A DNA stretch of 40,743 nt, taken from the NCBI GenBank assembly GCA_018066245.1, contig JAGHRT010000048.1:1-40743 (forward strand). Reading direction: 5' to 3'. The DNA comes from Candidatus Equimonas faecalis (GTDB lineage Bacteria > Bacteroidota > Bacteroidia > Bacteroidales > Bacteroidaceae). The position numbers were made by a program, and so were the translations under genes. The notes under the pieces are model-generated. The model had not been told where the DNA came from and did not search any database. It saw only the letters and a list, made by a program, of their open reading frames with translations. Shown here one piece after another: positions 16,281 through 25,414 of this stretch. Each line of letters starts with the position of its first letter. Position 1 is the stretch's first letter.

Positions 16281-16829
16281 TTAGGGGGTTGTAAGCGGTT
16301 CAAGGAAGTCGGCGTGTACTTCGGCCTCAAGGCCCAGCATGTCGCCGAGGCGGACAATCACGCGGGGTTCTTCGGTGCCTTGCTGGCGGATGAAGTGGGC
16401 TTCTATGCCGTCGAACGGGCCGCCGTGTATGCGCACGCGGTCGCCGAGGCGGAGCATTTGCATCTGGGCGGGGGTGAGATAGGCGGGATGGCCTTGGGCC
16501 CGGCGCACGGCCAGGATGAAGTTGTCCATCTGGCGGTCGGGCACGACGAGGTAGCCGTCGCCCTGCCTGATGTATTGCAGGAAGGGTATCTTCCTCTTGA
16601 CGAGGTTGATTTGGAGGCGGCTGCCGCGGACGAACACGATGGAGGGCAGGGCGGGCACCTGCTTGAGGTATTTCTGCCCGTGGTAGATGCGCACGGCTTC
16701 CTGCCAGGCTATGAAGTGGCCCACCTCGGCGCAGGTCTGAAGGAAGGCTTCGGCCTGCTTTTCCTTATGGTAGGCCCGCATGGCGTACCAGCAGAGGGTG
16801 TCGGCGGTGGGATTCATGGGCGTCGTCAT
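16281..16829 (-). CDS. UpxY-family transcription antiterminator (NusG-like)
   Basis: The 182-residue protein has an N-terminal NGN domain (CWYAMRAYHKEKQAEAFLQT, with FVRGSRLQINLVKR in the core) and a C-terminal KOW domain (LRLGDRVRIHGGPFDGIEAH ... RVIVRLGDMLGLEAEV). UpxY proteins bind RNA polymerase and prevent premature termination in the leaders of capsular polysaccharide operons, where they are normally the first gene. Here no glycan-synthesis genes follow; only a HAD hydrolase is in the unit. It may act in trans on an operon elsewhere or be an orphan paralogue. The start could be Met1 or Met5. Confidence 0.88.
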   Translation of the reverse strand: MTTPMNPTADTLCWYAMRAYHKEKQAEAFLQTCAEVGHFIAWQEAVRIYHGQKYLKQVPALPSIVFVRGSRLQINLVKRKIPFLQYIRQGDGYLVVPDRQMDNFILAVRRAQGHPAYLTPAQMQMLRLGDRVRIHGGPFDGIEAHFIRQQGTEEPRVIVRLGDMLGLEAEVHADFLEPLTTP

Positions 16830-16890
16830 TGAGCCGTGCCCCGCTGCTTGCGGGGAGGGCGTTTTTTTGTCTATAGGATAGGGAAAACTT

Positions 16891-16909
16891 TCGGCGGACT
16901 GCTCCGCCG
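16891..16909 (-). terminator. REP-type hairpin after the envelope operon
   Basis: CGGCGGA and TCCGCCG form a perfect 7-bp stem with a 4-nt loop. On the minus strand AAAGTTTTCCC follows. It uses the same TCGGCGGACT core as other hairpins in the window. It is a possible terminator for the TPR-like gene, whose stop is 80 bp upstream. Confidence 0.5.
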
Positions 16910-16988
16910 TAGTCCGTAGGACGGGGTTTCCTCTCCTTGGGAGGGTGTCCGGGCCTGCTGCGGCAGGCGGACTTTGCGGTGCGGCTGC

Positions 16989-19250
16989 TTATTGGGCCGT
17001 AAGGCTTTCGTACACGGGGTCGGCGGGGCGGTAGATGTACTGGCCGCTCTGGCAGGCTTCGTCGTACTTGGTGTTCCACAGGGCCTTCATCTGCTTGAGC
17101 TGGGCGGCGGTGGTGTCGTCGGGGTTGAGCTCATAGACGGCCTCGGTGGTGCGGCGGAGCATGGCGGTGTAGAGCTTGTCCTCATCGCTCAGGGGCTCCA
17201 CGTCCTCGTCCATCCACTGGAAGTACCAATGCACCATGAGGTAGCGCTGCACGGCCAGCTGTTCGCGGGCGGAGGCCAGGTAGAGGTCGGCCTCGGTGGC
17301 CTGCGTGTAGTAATCCACTATGCGGGGGTTGTCGTATTTGGTGGACGTGTCGATTTGGGCATAGAGCTGTCCGCGGTACATGCCGGTGCGGTAGCTCTGG
17401 GGCAGGTGGCGGCGATAGCGGGCCAGGGCCGTGTCGCCGCGCTCCACGAGGTAGGTGCGGAAGGTGGCGGAGTCGGCAAACGTGCCGCTCTGGCCGATGA
17501 GATTGATGTAGGCCTGATAGTGTTCGTCCAGCACTTCGGCCACGCTTTCCTGCATCTGGGGGCGGGCCGCGAGATGGTCGGCCTGGGCGTGGTGGAGGGA
17601 GTCGAGCGTGTGGAGGTAGCTGAGGCGGAGCCGGGGGTCGGCTTCGCGTATCACGATGTTCTGCACGAGCGTGCGGCGCTGGCGGAGTATGTCGGGGAGC
17701 TGGGCCTCCGTGGCGGCCTCGAAGTCCTCGAGCAGCCGGGCGTCGGCCAGTGCGTAGTAGCGGGCACGCTGGGCTTCGTCGGGGGTGCGGGCCACGACGA
17801 TGGTGGGGAACTTGCGGATGTAGGCGGTGAGGTCGTCCACGGTCTCGGCGCAGTCGGGCTGCGGGAGGTATTCGTCGCGCTTGGCGGCGTAGAAGCTGAC
17901 GGCCCTGGCGTAGAGGCTGTCGAGATTGTCGGGCTGGACGAGTGTGTTGGCCGCAGCCACGTTGTTCACGTCGATATAGCGGCTGATGACTTCGCGGCGG
18001 CGGGGCATGAGGCTGTCCACCGTCTCGGTGCGGCGGAGGGCCTGCATGAAGCAGGAGTCGGCCAGGGCGTGGAGGCGCAGGGCTTCGGGGTCGTTGTCCT
18101 TCACCTGAATGAGGGCGTTATAGTAGCGTATGCCGGTGGTTATCTGGTCGTTCAGGGGTTCGTAGCTGTCGCCCAGCTTGCGCTGCTTGAAGGCGGCGTA
18201 CTGCTGGCGGGTGATGGCTCGGCCTTCTTCCTGCCCGAGTATGCGCTGCGTGAGGTCGAGGCGCTCGAAGAGGTAGTCGGCTGTCTGGCTGCGCGTAACG
18301 CGTGGGTCTTCGTAGAGTTCCACGCAACGCTGGAGGCAGGCCACGTTGGCCTCGAAGTCCTGCTGCTGGAAGGCCACGGCGGAGGCGGCGTAGTAGTCGT
18401 CGTAGGTGTAGAGGGAGTCGGGGAATTGGTGCCGGAGGACGTAGTCCACGCTGGCCCGGTAGGGGGCTGCGTAGCTCGCGGAGTCGGCTGCGGCGAGGCC
18501 CTGCAGGGCATTGCGGCGGTAGCGGTAGAAGCGTATGTCCTGCGGGTCGTGCTGGAGGAAGCGGTCGGCAAGGGAGGCCAGGCGGGCGTAGTCCTTCTGG
18601 CGATTGACGCACTGGAGCAGGCCCACGGCGGCATTGGCCGTGTAGGCATCGTGCGGGAGGGGGCTGACGCTGTTGAGGTAGAGGGCGTAGTGGGCCTCCG
18701 CCTCGGCATAGAGGCTGTCCATCTGCTCGAAGTCGGCCTGCATGAGGAGCACGTCGAGGCTGTCCTGCCGCGAGGGGCTGAGGCTGAGTATGCGCTGGAA
18801 GTCGAGGCGGGCGTTGGCGTCGTCCTCGGCCTGATAGCGGAGGTCGGCGGCGGAGAGCAGGAGGGAGCGGCACACCGACGCGCTGTCCTTGGCCTTGTCG
18901 GCCATCTGCTCAAGGTAGGACGCGGCCTCGTTCAGCTCGTTGCGCATGTTGGCCCGGTCGGTGGCATCGGAGGAGGCCGACAGCTGTTCGGCACGCTGCT
19001 GGCACAGATAGGCGTGGAGCATCTGCGTGTAGGCGTAGTGGGGATGATCGGCCTCCATGAGGCGCAGCACGGAGTCGGCGGCGACGAGAAGTCCCTTGTC
19101 GGCCAGCGTTTTACCCTCGATGGCCAGTTGCTGCTGCGGCGTGGGTGAGGACGTCTGCGGCAGGCTATAGTTGAAGTGGCGGCTGAGCTGTGCCGACGCA
19201 CTGAGCGCGACGCAGAAGCACACTATGGGGAGAAGTTTTCTTGAAAGCAT
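16989..19250 (-). CDS. Periplasmic all-helical TPR-like protein, last gene of the envelope operon
   Basis: The 753-residue protein has a Sec signal peptide (MLSRKLLPIVCFCVALSASA). Nearly the whole mature part is helical with TPR-like pairs, for example YAEAEAHYALYLNSVSPLP and the repeated D-S-L-Y/Y-A motifs. No enzyme motif was seen. It probably acts as a scaffold in the periplasm. It lies 39 bp after the four-repeat outer-membrane protein and closes the run that starts with DUF4271. It could be related to the TPR proteins that support surface-structure assembly in Bacteroidetes, but no family was recognised. Codon use matches its high-GC neighbours. Confidence 0.8.
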   Translation of the reverse strand: MLSRKLLPIVCFCVALSASAQLSRHFNYSLPQTSSPTPQQQLAIEGKTLADKGLLVAADSVLRLMEADHPHYAYTQMLHAYLCQQRAEQLSASSDATDRANMRNELNEAASYLEQMADKAKDSASVCRSLLLSAADLRYQAEDDANARLDFQRILSLSPSRQDSLDVLLMQADFEQMDSLYAEAEAHYALYLNSVSPLPHDAYTANAAVGLLQCVNRQKDYARLASLADRFLQHDPQDIRFYRYRRNALQGLAAADSASYAAPYRASVDYVLRHQFPDSLYTYDDYYAASAVAFQQQDFEANVACLQRCVELYEDPRVTRSQTADYLFERLDLTQRILGQEEGRAITRQQYAAFKQRKLGDSYEPLNDQITTGIRYYNALIQVKDNDPEALRLHALADSCFMQALRRTETVDSLMPRRREVISRYIDVNNVAAANTLVQPDNLDSLYARAVSFYAAKRDEYLPQPDCAETVDDLTAYIRKFPTIVVARTPDEAQRARYYALADARLLEDFEAATEAQLPDILRQRRTLVQNIVIREADPRLRLSYLHTLDSLHHAQADHLAARPQMQESVAEVLDEHYQAYINLIGQSGTFADSATFRTYLVERGDTALARYRRHLPQSYRTGMYRGQLYAQIDTSTKYDNPRIVDYYTQATEADLYLASAREQLAVQRYLMVHWYFQWMDEDVEPLSDEDKLYTAMLRRTTEAVYELNPDDTTAAQLKQMKALWNTKYDEACQSGQYIYRPADPVYESLTAQ

Positions 19251-19289
19251 GGGATGTTATGTGGAATGGGGTGAAAGGATAAGCGGGCC

Positions 19290-21701
19290 CTACCAGCTGT
19301 AGCGCAAGCCCAACTGGAGTGAACCGCCGCCGTCAAGCTTGTGGCTGCCTCCGTAGAGCACGTGGTTGGACAAATGGCCGAGAGGTTGCAGGTAAAGCGA
19401 GTAAGTGGGAGTGATTCGCCAGCCCACCTGAAAGCCGGCCTCACCGCCGAAGGCGTAGCGCGTGGGTTGATACTTCGTGAAGCCGAAGCTGTAGTTCAAG
19501 CCCGCAAGGAGGTTGAACTCTATGCGCCCGTCGTCCGGTGCAAAGTCGCGCAGCAGGGCCAGAAGGTTAAGGAGATAGTCGGCACGCAGGGTGAGGTTGT
19601 TCTGATTCTCCGCGTGGCTGTAGTGGTAGAGATAGTTGCTCACGCCCACCTGCCAGCCGGAATGAGCATTGCACCATTGGCCGTAGCTTATACTGGAGTC
19701 AAAGGTGAGGTGTCCGCCAAAGTGGACGTAGTCATTCTTACAGGAACGGCTGTTGAAGCCAGTTCCAAGTCCTGCTGTCAGGAAGTGACGGTGCTCAGGC
19801 CGCTCACGCAGGATGGGGCTGCGGCCCTCCAGCAGATAGTTGAAGCCCGCGATGAACGTGGGGTGTATGCGGTGCAGACGGGTGTCGGAGTTGATGTGTC
19901 CCATCAGCCAGCCCACCTGCGGCTCCACGTAGAGTTCGGCACGCGGCCCTACGCGGAAGGCCATCTGTGCGCCGGCGTGGATGTCGGAAGTAAAGTGGAA
20001 TTTCTGGTCATGGTGGGCTGCGTAGTGAATACCCAAGTTCGCGCCGGCCAGCAAGCGGACATCCACCACACGGTCCTCCTCATAGCCACGCGCAAAGGTG
20101 GTCGCGTCGAACAGATAGTCGGCTCCCGCTACGGCACGGGCGTAGGCGTGGTTGTTCAGCGGGCCGACCTTCGCCACGCTTCCCTCGGCACTGAGCCGCC
20201 ACGCCGACAGAGGCGTGAACCAGTGGCCGAAGCTGATACGGCCCAGCGGACTCCACCGCCGCTTGTTGCTGCTGATTTGCGACAGGGGCGACTTCAGACC
20301 CACCGCACCGCCGATGAACCAATGCCGGCGGTCGGCCCGGAAATTCTCGCAGGCCAGGCGGCTGTCGTAGTTTTCGGAGGTGATTTGCGTGCCGAGGAGT
20401 ACGGAGGCCGTGGGGTCGAACTGGTTGCCCACGCGCTTGAGATAGGTCTTTTTGTTCAGCTGCAGTTGCGGCTCAAGGAAGAGGCTCCACGCTCGGTTTA
20501 TGCGGTAGTGCATCTGAAGCCCCGCCCGCAAGGCAGGGAAGGCCCGCTGGCTGCCACTCTTGATATGCGAGATGAGCACGCCCGCCGTGCCGATGAACTC
20601 AAAGCGGCGGTCGGCCCTGTAACCCTCGAAGGTGTTGCTGATGTTCCAGAGGTAGTCCAGACCCACGGAGGCAAAGGCACGCTTCTGCACGCCCTCGTTC
20701 TCCTTGATGTAGCCGCCCTCGCCCCAGAGGCGCAGGCCGCTGTGGGGAGCCAGCCACTTGCCCACGCTCATATAGTATTTGGGCATCAGCAGAAAGTAGT
20801 TGCCCTTGCGCCGCGTAAGGCCGGAGGTGATGGGCGTACTGACGCCTACGGCTGCCTGTACGAAGGTGTGGCTGTGCCACGGCGACTTCTGCCACGGGTC
20901 GTGCGCCCGCTCGCTGATGCCGCTGTTGATGCGCCAGCCCAGGCCGGCCTGAAGGCCGCCGCTCACATAGTAGCCGCTGCCGCCTTCGGGCAGAAGATTG
21001 CGGGCGGGGCGGGCAGCGCGGAGTTCGGGCTGGAGGAAGAGGTAGGTGGCGCCGTTGGAGTTCCACTGGCCGCGCAGGCCGATGTGCATACCCAGCAGGA
21101 GGTGGCGCGAGAACACGGAGGGATGAGGGCCTTCCTTGGAGAAATCGCCCTTCATGGTGGAGCGGCAGTCTTTCACGTAGCCTCCGTCAAGACCGGCCAG
21201 GCCATAGATTTCCCAATGGCGGGCCTGCGCGTAGGCAGGGGCGGCGAGAGCCGTGATGTTCAGCATGTAGGTGGCGTTAAGCCCCTTGTAGGAGAAAGGC
21301 CCGTTGCCCAGCTCGGCACCCAGTGCCCAGCCGTGGACAGGGGTGAACCAATCGCCGAAAGCGAGGCGCACGCCGGGGTTGGTGTCCAGCTTGCGGTGGT
21401 CAAAGCCCAGCCGCCAGTAGGAACGGGTCAGGCCCACGTTGCCCTCAATGAAGGCGTGGTCCATAAAACGCTTGCGGGGGAAATGCTTGGCGTAGGGCTG
21501 CGTCTTGAAAAGGCTGTCGGCGGACAGCATATCGCCGCCACGGCCCCAACGCACCACGGTGGCGCTGGACGTACTGTCAGGCAAAAGATTCTGTTCGGTG
21601 TCGCGGTAACGCTCCGGGTAGTCCTCCGTGGTTACCTCCTGTGCCATAGCCACGAGGGGCAGTACGGCACACATTATTATAATATATAGGCGTGTCGTCA
21701 T
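19290..21701 (-). CDS. Outer-membrane beta-barrel protein made of four internal repeats
   Basis: The 803-residue protein has a signal peptide (MTTRLYIIIMCAVLPLVAMA). It contains four repeats of about 165-180 residues (about 82-260, 277-440, 459-625, 637-803). Each has three landmarks in the same order. First, G-x-W box: GDWFTPVHGW, GKWLAPHSGL, GHWFTPLSAW, GQWCNAHSGW. Second, LAG/TAG box: YGLAGLDGGY, IGTAGVLISH, LLAGANLGI, LLAGLNYSF. Third, YLxP box: LFLQPEL, LFLEPQL, LYVEPQV, LYLQPLG. The last residues (LQLGLRYSW) end in an aromatic, as outer-membrane barrels do. The repeats have diverged strongly. Its start overlaps the stop of the OmpA-like gene by 4 bp. The role is unknown; it is probably the outer-membrane component of the module. 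Confidence 0.85.
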   Translation of the reverse strand: MTTRLYIIIMCAVLPLVAMAQEVTTEDYPERYRDTEQNLLPDSTSSATVVRWGRGGDMLSADSLFKTQPYAKHFPRKRFMDHAFIEGNVGLTRSYWRLGFDHRKLDTNPGVRLAFGDWFTPVHGWALGAELGNGPFSYKGLNATYMLNITALAAPAYAQARHWEIYGLAGLDGGYVKDCRSTMKGDFSKEGPHPSVFSRHLLLGMHIGLRGQWNSNGATYLFLQPELRAARPARNLLPEGGSGYYVSGGLQAGLGWRINSGISERAHDPWQKSPWHSHTFVQAAVGVSTPITSGLTRRKGNYFLLMPKYYMSVGKWLAPHSGLRLWGEGGYIKENEGVQKRAFASVGLDYLWNISNTFEGYRADRRFEFIGTAGVLISHIKSGSQRAFPALRAGLQMHYRINRAWSLFLEPQLQLNKKTYLKRVGNQFDPTASVLLGTQITSENYDSRLACENFRADRRHWFIGGAVGLKSPLSQISSNKRRWSPLGRISFGHWFTPLSAWRLSAEGSVAKVGPLNNHAYARAVAGADYLFDATTFARGYEEDRVVDVRLLAGANLGIHYAAHHDQKFHFTSDIHAGAQMAFRVGPRAELYVEPQVGWLMGHINSDTRLHRIHPTFIAGFNYLLEGRSPILRERPEHRHFLTAGLGTGFNSRSCKNDYVHFGGHLTFDSSISYGQWCNAHSGWQVGVSNYLYHYSHAENQNNLTLRADYLLNLLALLRDFAPDDGRIEFNLLAGLNYSFGFTKYQPTRYAFGGEAGFQVGWRITPTYSLYLQPLGHLSNHVLYGGSHKLDGGGSLQLGLRYSW

Positions 21702-24229
21702 GGCTGTACAGGGGTTTGGGCTGCGGGGGCAGCAGTTTGTTTAAGTCGGTTGCTACGTTCCACTTGAATGGAATAAATCACGTCTTCGTCGGCCTTCATG
21801 CGGTCCATCACCTTGAAAAGCGGCTTCAGGTCGCGCTGGGAGAAAGCTATGTCGCCGAGCGACGGGTCTTGTCTGAGGGCCGTGCGCAAGTAGCCAGCGC
21901 CCTCTTCCAATTCGGTGTCGTAGAAATCCGTTACCTTGTACGAGCCGTTGCGACGGCCATATTCACGCCCGTAGCACAGCGCACGGACAATGTTGTTTAC
22001 GGCTACGGTGTCGGACAGCAGTTCGGTGTTGAGCGCCGTCTCCTTGGCCGATGCCAGTTCCTCGCCCGACGCATCGCTGAGCGCAAGGGTGCATACGACG
22101 CGGTTGAGGGGGCTTATGCGTCCGAGACGCTCCACATGTTCACGCGTAACGCGGTGATTGGCTTCAATAAGGTCGCTCACGAGCTGCGCATCGGCGGAGT
22201 TGGATGCGCCACGGCTGCGGTAGAAGTTCATGAGTCCCCGCGCCATGCCATACTTCTTGCAGAGCAGATAGGCTGAGGCTTGGTTGAGCAACGGCATGTC
22301 GGGGATGCCTTTCACGACTACGCGGCGACGCTTGTCGGCATAGGCGCGGTCGGGGTTTTTCACAAAGGGAGCGAGGAGGGCCGTATCGGATTCTGCGCGG
22401 TGGAGCTTGATGGCGCAGAGGTCGTTGGCATAGAGGAGGAGGTCGGCCATAGAGTCGGGGTCGCGGGGATTGCGGGGCTGCTCCTTGTACTTACGGTCGT
22501 AGATTTCCTGGCAGACGCGCTCGGCCCCTTCCCAGTCGCCCTGACCGGCAAGGTAGCGATAGACGCTCACATACATGAAGTCCTGCGACAGGGTCCTGTC
22601 CCGGTATTTCTCCAAAAGCTCCTGGTCCGTATAGGCGGCTTTTATCTCGTACTTGACGTTGAACTTGATGACACGCACGGCATCGAGGGCTGCCAGATAA
22701 AGGCTGTCGCCCACGGCAGCGCGGAGGGCGGTGGAAGCCTGGGCGGCATCCTGGGTGCAAGTGCTGAGGTCGCGGCCCGTCCAGGCCTGCAAGGTGTCGG
22801 CCACCATGCTCCACGGAGCCACCTCGGCACGTGCCACGATGTAGCTCCTCAAGCGCGGCATCGTCTGCTGCAAGTAGGTGCGGAAAGTCTGCACGCGGCC
22901 CGCAGCCAACTGCTGATTGTGGGCATAACCGCCGTCCGGCGAGGCATAACCCACGATTTCGACTTCACGGATGTCGTTGTCCTCAATCCTCGTTACGTTG
23001 GCCACGAGGGTCTCAGCCTTCTGGCGCTGACGGGCGTTGTCGCCGCGATTCCAATCGATGTCGGTGCGTCCCGTCTCAAAGGCTATGCGCAAATCGGTCT
23101 TGGCCTCGTGGGTGCCGTCGGCTCGGACGGGGAACCAGAAGCCGTCGCTGACGGGATCGCCCTTCTCGTGGAGAAAACCGCCGACGTTGTAGGACAAAAA
23201 TCTCAGGGGGTCGCTGCGCCCTTCGATGACCGTGTCGCAATGCTCGGAGAGAATGTCCGTGTAGTCGGTAACGACCCAACGCACGAGGGCGGCGCAGTCG
23301 TGCGTCTCCATGCCGTCGGCCACTTTTATGCGGAAGGGTACGCGGAAGTAGAGGTTGTCGGGGTCGGCCTTTCCGCCGCGCGTGGCGTAGTGGAGGGTGT
23401 CGCGGTAGGTCAGGGAGTAGTCTGCGAGGGGGTCGGCCACCGCTCCTTTTCCCGGGGCGTAGGCTTCGCCCGGGGTGCGGGGGGCCTGATCGAAGAAGAG
23501 GAAGCCGCGTTGCTCTTCGGTCTCACGGAAGCCGCTCTCGCGCACCATCGTGGTGTAGTACTTCCTACCGTAGTAGGCCAGGGGGTCGCCGTAGTAGGTG
23601 AGATTGGCGGTCTTGTCGATCCAGACGGGCTGTGCCACGATGCGGTAGGTGGGCTTGAGGCTGTCGGCGGGCACGGCGAAGCGCACGTCGAACTTCTCGT
23701 ATTCGCCCTCGCGTGCGCCGTCGTCGCCTTCGGGGGCGAGGGTGCCGCCTTCACGCAGGCGGCCTTTGGCTATGGCTTCGCCAAGGCGGTGTTTTGCATC
23801 GGAGGGGTCGAGGAAGTGTACTTCCACGCTGACCTCGGTCTCGTTTCCGCTGACGGCGTTGCAGTCCACGGTGAAACTGCCCTTGCGGCTCTCCGGCTCA
23901 GTGTTGCTCACGCGGATAAAGTCGCCGCGCGAGGGGTCGTAGAAGGCTCCGTCCCACACCATATACTCGAAGGAGAGGCGTCCCACCTTGCTCACGGTGA
24001 TGCGCTCGTCGCGCTGGCCGTTCCAGAGGTCGCCCCGGTTGGAAGTCTGGTGGTAGTCGGTTTTCTTTCCGGCGCTCGTGACGCGATAGATGTGCAGGCC
24101 GCTCACGGGGAGCCGCTTGCCGTCGATGGTGGTGTAGGCTTTCACGTTGATGCGAAGCTCTTCGGCCATGCCCTGCGCACCGAGGGCGAAAAGGAAGAGG
24201 GCGAAAGTGATTCTTAGAAGGGACTTCAT
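21698..24229 (-). CDS. OmpA-like cell-envelope protein, DUF3868-like
   Basis: The 843-residue protein has a signal peptide (MKSLLRITFALFLFALGAQG). Beta-rich domains cover about 25-340. An OmpA-like peptidoglycan-binding segment covers about 378-470 (DLRIAFETGRTDIDW, IREVEIVGYASPDGG, N-x-x-LAAGRVQTFR). The second half is helical with repeat-like character. In other Bacteroidales, OmpA-like proteins of this kind are often paired with DUF3575 proteins next to fimbrial genes; that family link is from general knowledge, not proved here. It starts 4 bp after the YidD-DUF3575 gene and overlaps the next gene by 4 bp, so it is tightly coupled to both. It probably tethers the outer-membrane partners to peptidoglycan. 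Confidence 0.78.
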   Translation of the reverse strand: MKSLLRITFALFLFALGAQGMAEELRINVKAYTTIDGKRLPVSGLHIYRVTSAGKKTDYHQTSNRGDLWNGQRDERITVSKVGRLSFEYMVWDGAFYDPSRGDFIRVSNTEPESRKGSFTVDCNAVSGNETEVSVEVHFLDPSDAKHRLGEAIAKGRLREGGTLAPEGDDGAREGEYEKFDVRFAVPADSLKPTYRIVAQPVWIDKTANLTYYGDPLAYYGRKYYTTMVRESGFRETEEQRGFLFFDQAPRTPGEAYAPGKGAVADPLADYSLTYRDTLHYATRGGKADPDNLYFRVPFRIKVADGMETHDCAALVRWVVTDYTDILSEHCDTVIEGRSDPLRFLSYNVGGFLHEKGDPVSDGFWFPVRADGTHEAKTDLRIAFETGRTDIDWNRGDNARQRQKAETLVANVTRIEDNDIREVEIVGYASPDGGYAHNQQLAAGRVQTFRTYLQQTMPRLRSYIVARAEVAPWSMVADTLQAWTGRDLSTCTQDAAQASTALRAAVGDSLYLAALDAVRVIKFNVKYEIKAAYTDQELLEKYRDRTLSQDFMYVSVYRYLAGQGDWEGAERVCQEIYDRKYKEQPRNPRDPDSMADLLLYANDLCAIKLHRAESDTALLAPFVKNPDRAYADKRRRVVVKGIPDMPLLNQASAYLLCKKYGMARGLMNFYRSRGASNSADAQLVSDLIEANHRVTREHVERLGRISPLNRVVCTLALSDASGEELASAKETALNTELLSDTVAVNNIVRALCYGREYGRRNGSYKVTDFYDTELEEGAGYLRTALRQDPSLGDIAFSQRDLKPLFKVMDRMKADEDVIYSIQVERSNRLKQTAAPAAQTPVQP

Positions 24230-24233
24230 GGCA

Positions 24234-25010
24234 TCAGCGGATTATATAGGTGAACGAAACGCCCAACTTCAGCGGAGCGGGGCGGAAGTAGGAGGTGGTA
24301 CGGTCTTGGTAGCAGTCGCGAACCCAGAGCATCCCGAGGCCGGCGGTGGCTTCGATGTTCCAATGCCTGGAGAGCACCCAGTTGTAGCCGTAGGTAAGTC
24401 CGAGTCCGGCAGCGTCGCCGTCGTGCTGCTTATGGTCCCAGTGCAACTGGTAGAGGGCTCCCACGCCCATCACGCCGAGGAAATGGTGCTGGAAGGGGTG
24501 TCCGTCCAGCCACCAGCGCACTTCGGGTGCGAACTGTACGTGGCGCAGGCCGTTGCCCAGGAGTACGGGATTTTTGCGCAGGACGCTGCCTGTGAACTCC
24601 AGGTTGAGTGTGGTGCGGCGTGCCAGTCGGAGTTCCAGTCCGAGGTTGGGCGAGAGGGTGAGGTCGTAGAGGGCGTTGGACTTGAGGGCTACGCGCTGGG
24701 CGCGGAGGGGCTGTGCGGCACAAAGGAGGAGAAGTCCGCACAGCAGGGCCGTGGCTGCGTGGAGCAGGCGGCTGGCCGGTTTTTCCTTCTTGGGGGGTAC
24801 GGGGTCGTAGCCGCTTCCGCCCCACGGATTGCAGCGCAGGATGCGCTTAAAAGCCAGCCAGCTGCCTTTCAGGGCACCGTGCGTGCGCAAGGCCTCAATG
24901 GCGTATTGCGAGCAGGTGGGCGTGTAGCGGCAGCAGGCGGGAGTGAGCGGCGAGATGTACCGCTGGTACAGCCGTATGGGCTGGATGAGCAGACGTGCTA
25001 TCAGACTCAT
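24234..25010 (-). CDS. yidD: YidD membrane-insertion factor fused to a DUF3575 outer-membrane protein
   Basis: Residues 1-75 are a complete YidD ([49 protein letters not shown]), the small factor that helps YidC-dependent insertion at the inner membrane. A Lys-rich linker leads to a hydrophobic stretch at 82-100 with PLRA-Q after it, exactly like a signal peptide and cleavage site. Residues 105-258 are a DUF3575-type beta protein ([20 protein letters not shown] ... [12 protein letters not shown] ... [10 protein letters not shown]). No ATG, GTG or TTG in frame lies between the two halves, so this is a true fusion and not two genes. YidD is normally a stand-alone protein of 70-85 residues next to rnpA. 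The start overlaps the rnpA stop by 4 bp. Signal peptidase could split it into two proteins. Confidence 0.88.
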   Translation of the reverse strand: MSLIARLLIQPIRLYQRYISPLTPACCRYTPTCSQYAIEALRTHGALKGSWLAFKRILRCNPWGGSGYDPVPPKKEKPASRLLHAATALLCGLLLLCAAQPLRAQRVALKSNALYDLTLSPNLGLELRLARRTTLNLEFTGSVLRKNPVLLGNGLRHVQFAPEVRWWLDGHPFQHHFLGVMGVGALYQLHWDHKQHDGDAAGLGLTYGYNWVLSRHWNIEATAGLGMLWVRDCYQDRTTSYFRPAPLKLGVSFTYIIR

Positions 25011-25414
25011 TGTTTCTTATTTAGAGTTTGTGATTGTTGTCGGTCGGGCAGTCGCTCCTGGCATACGTTGAGCAGATGCCTGAGGCTGCGTTCTACTTTC
25101 TCAGAGGGTACGGGCGTGTCGGCCAGCCAGACGAAGGCGAGATGCAGTCCTGCGGCAAGGCTGTTGCCGCGCAGGCCGTCGTTGTTCAGGCGGTAGGCTT
25201 CGCGGATTTGCCTCTTGGCTCGGTTGCGGTCCACGGCATGGTGCAGGTGTCGCTTGGCTACGCTGGCGAGCACCTGTACGCCCGTGCCGTCGGTGGTGCG
25301 CCATACGAGGCGCAGGGGCCACGCTGTGGCGCGTCCGTCGCTCTCGTCGAACAGGCGTTCGATGCTGCGTTGCAGGCAGAGGTGGCGTGCTTTTGGAAAT
25401 CCGTTGGGCTTCAT
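25007..25414 (-). CDS. rnpA: Ribonuclease P protein component
   Basis: This 135-residue protein is the partner of the RNase P RNA in maturing tRNA 5' ends. The conserved RNR motif is seen as [17 protein letters not shown], preceded by the core strand [21 protein letters not shown] chose ATG 25414: the frame is open much further upstream, but that stretch overlaps hemD, and this start overlaps the hemD stop by 4 bp. The adjacent order rnpA then yidD is the widely conserved one. The C-terminal tail is rich in Gln and Lys. Confidence 0.93.
   Translation of the reverse strand: MKPNGFPKARHLCLQRSIERLFDESDGRATAWPLRLVWRTTDGTGVQVLASVAKRHLHHAVDRNRAKRQIREAYRLNNDGLRGNSLAAGLHLAFVWLADTPVPSEKVERSLRHLLNVCQERLPDRQQSQTLNKKQ

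Noticed and set aside
16974..24217. Very long plus-strand ORFs opposite the TPR-like, four-repeat and OmpA-like genes
   Set aside because: They are rich in Gly, Val, Ala, Glu and His, with no domains or signal peptides. This is the usual shadow of high-GC genes, and the minus-strand proteins have clear signals and motifs.
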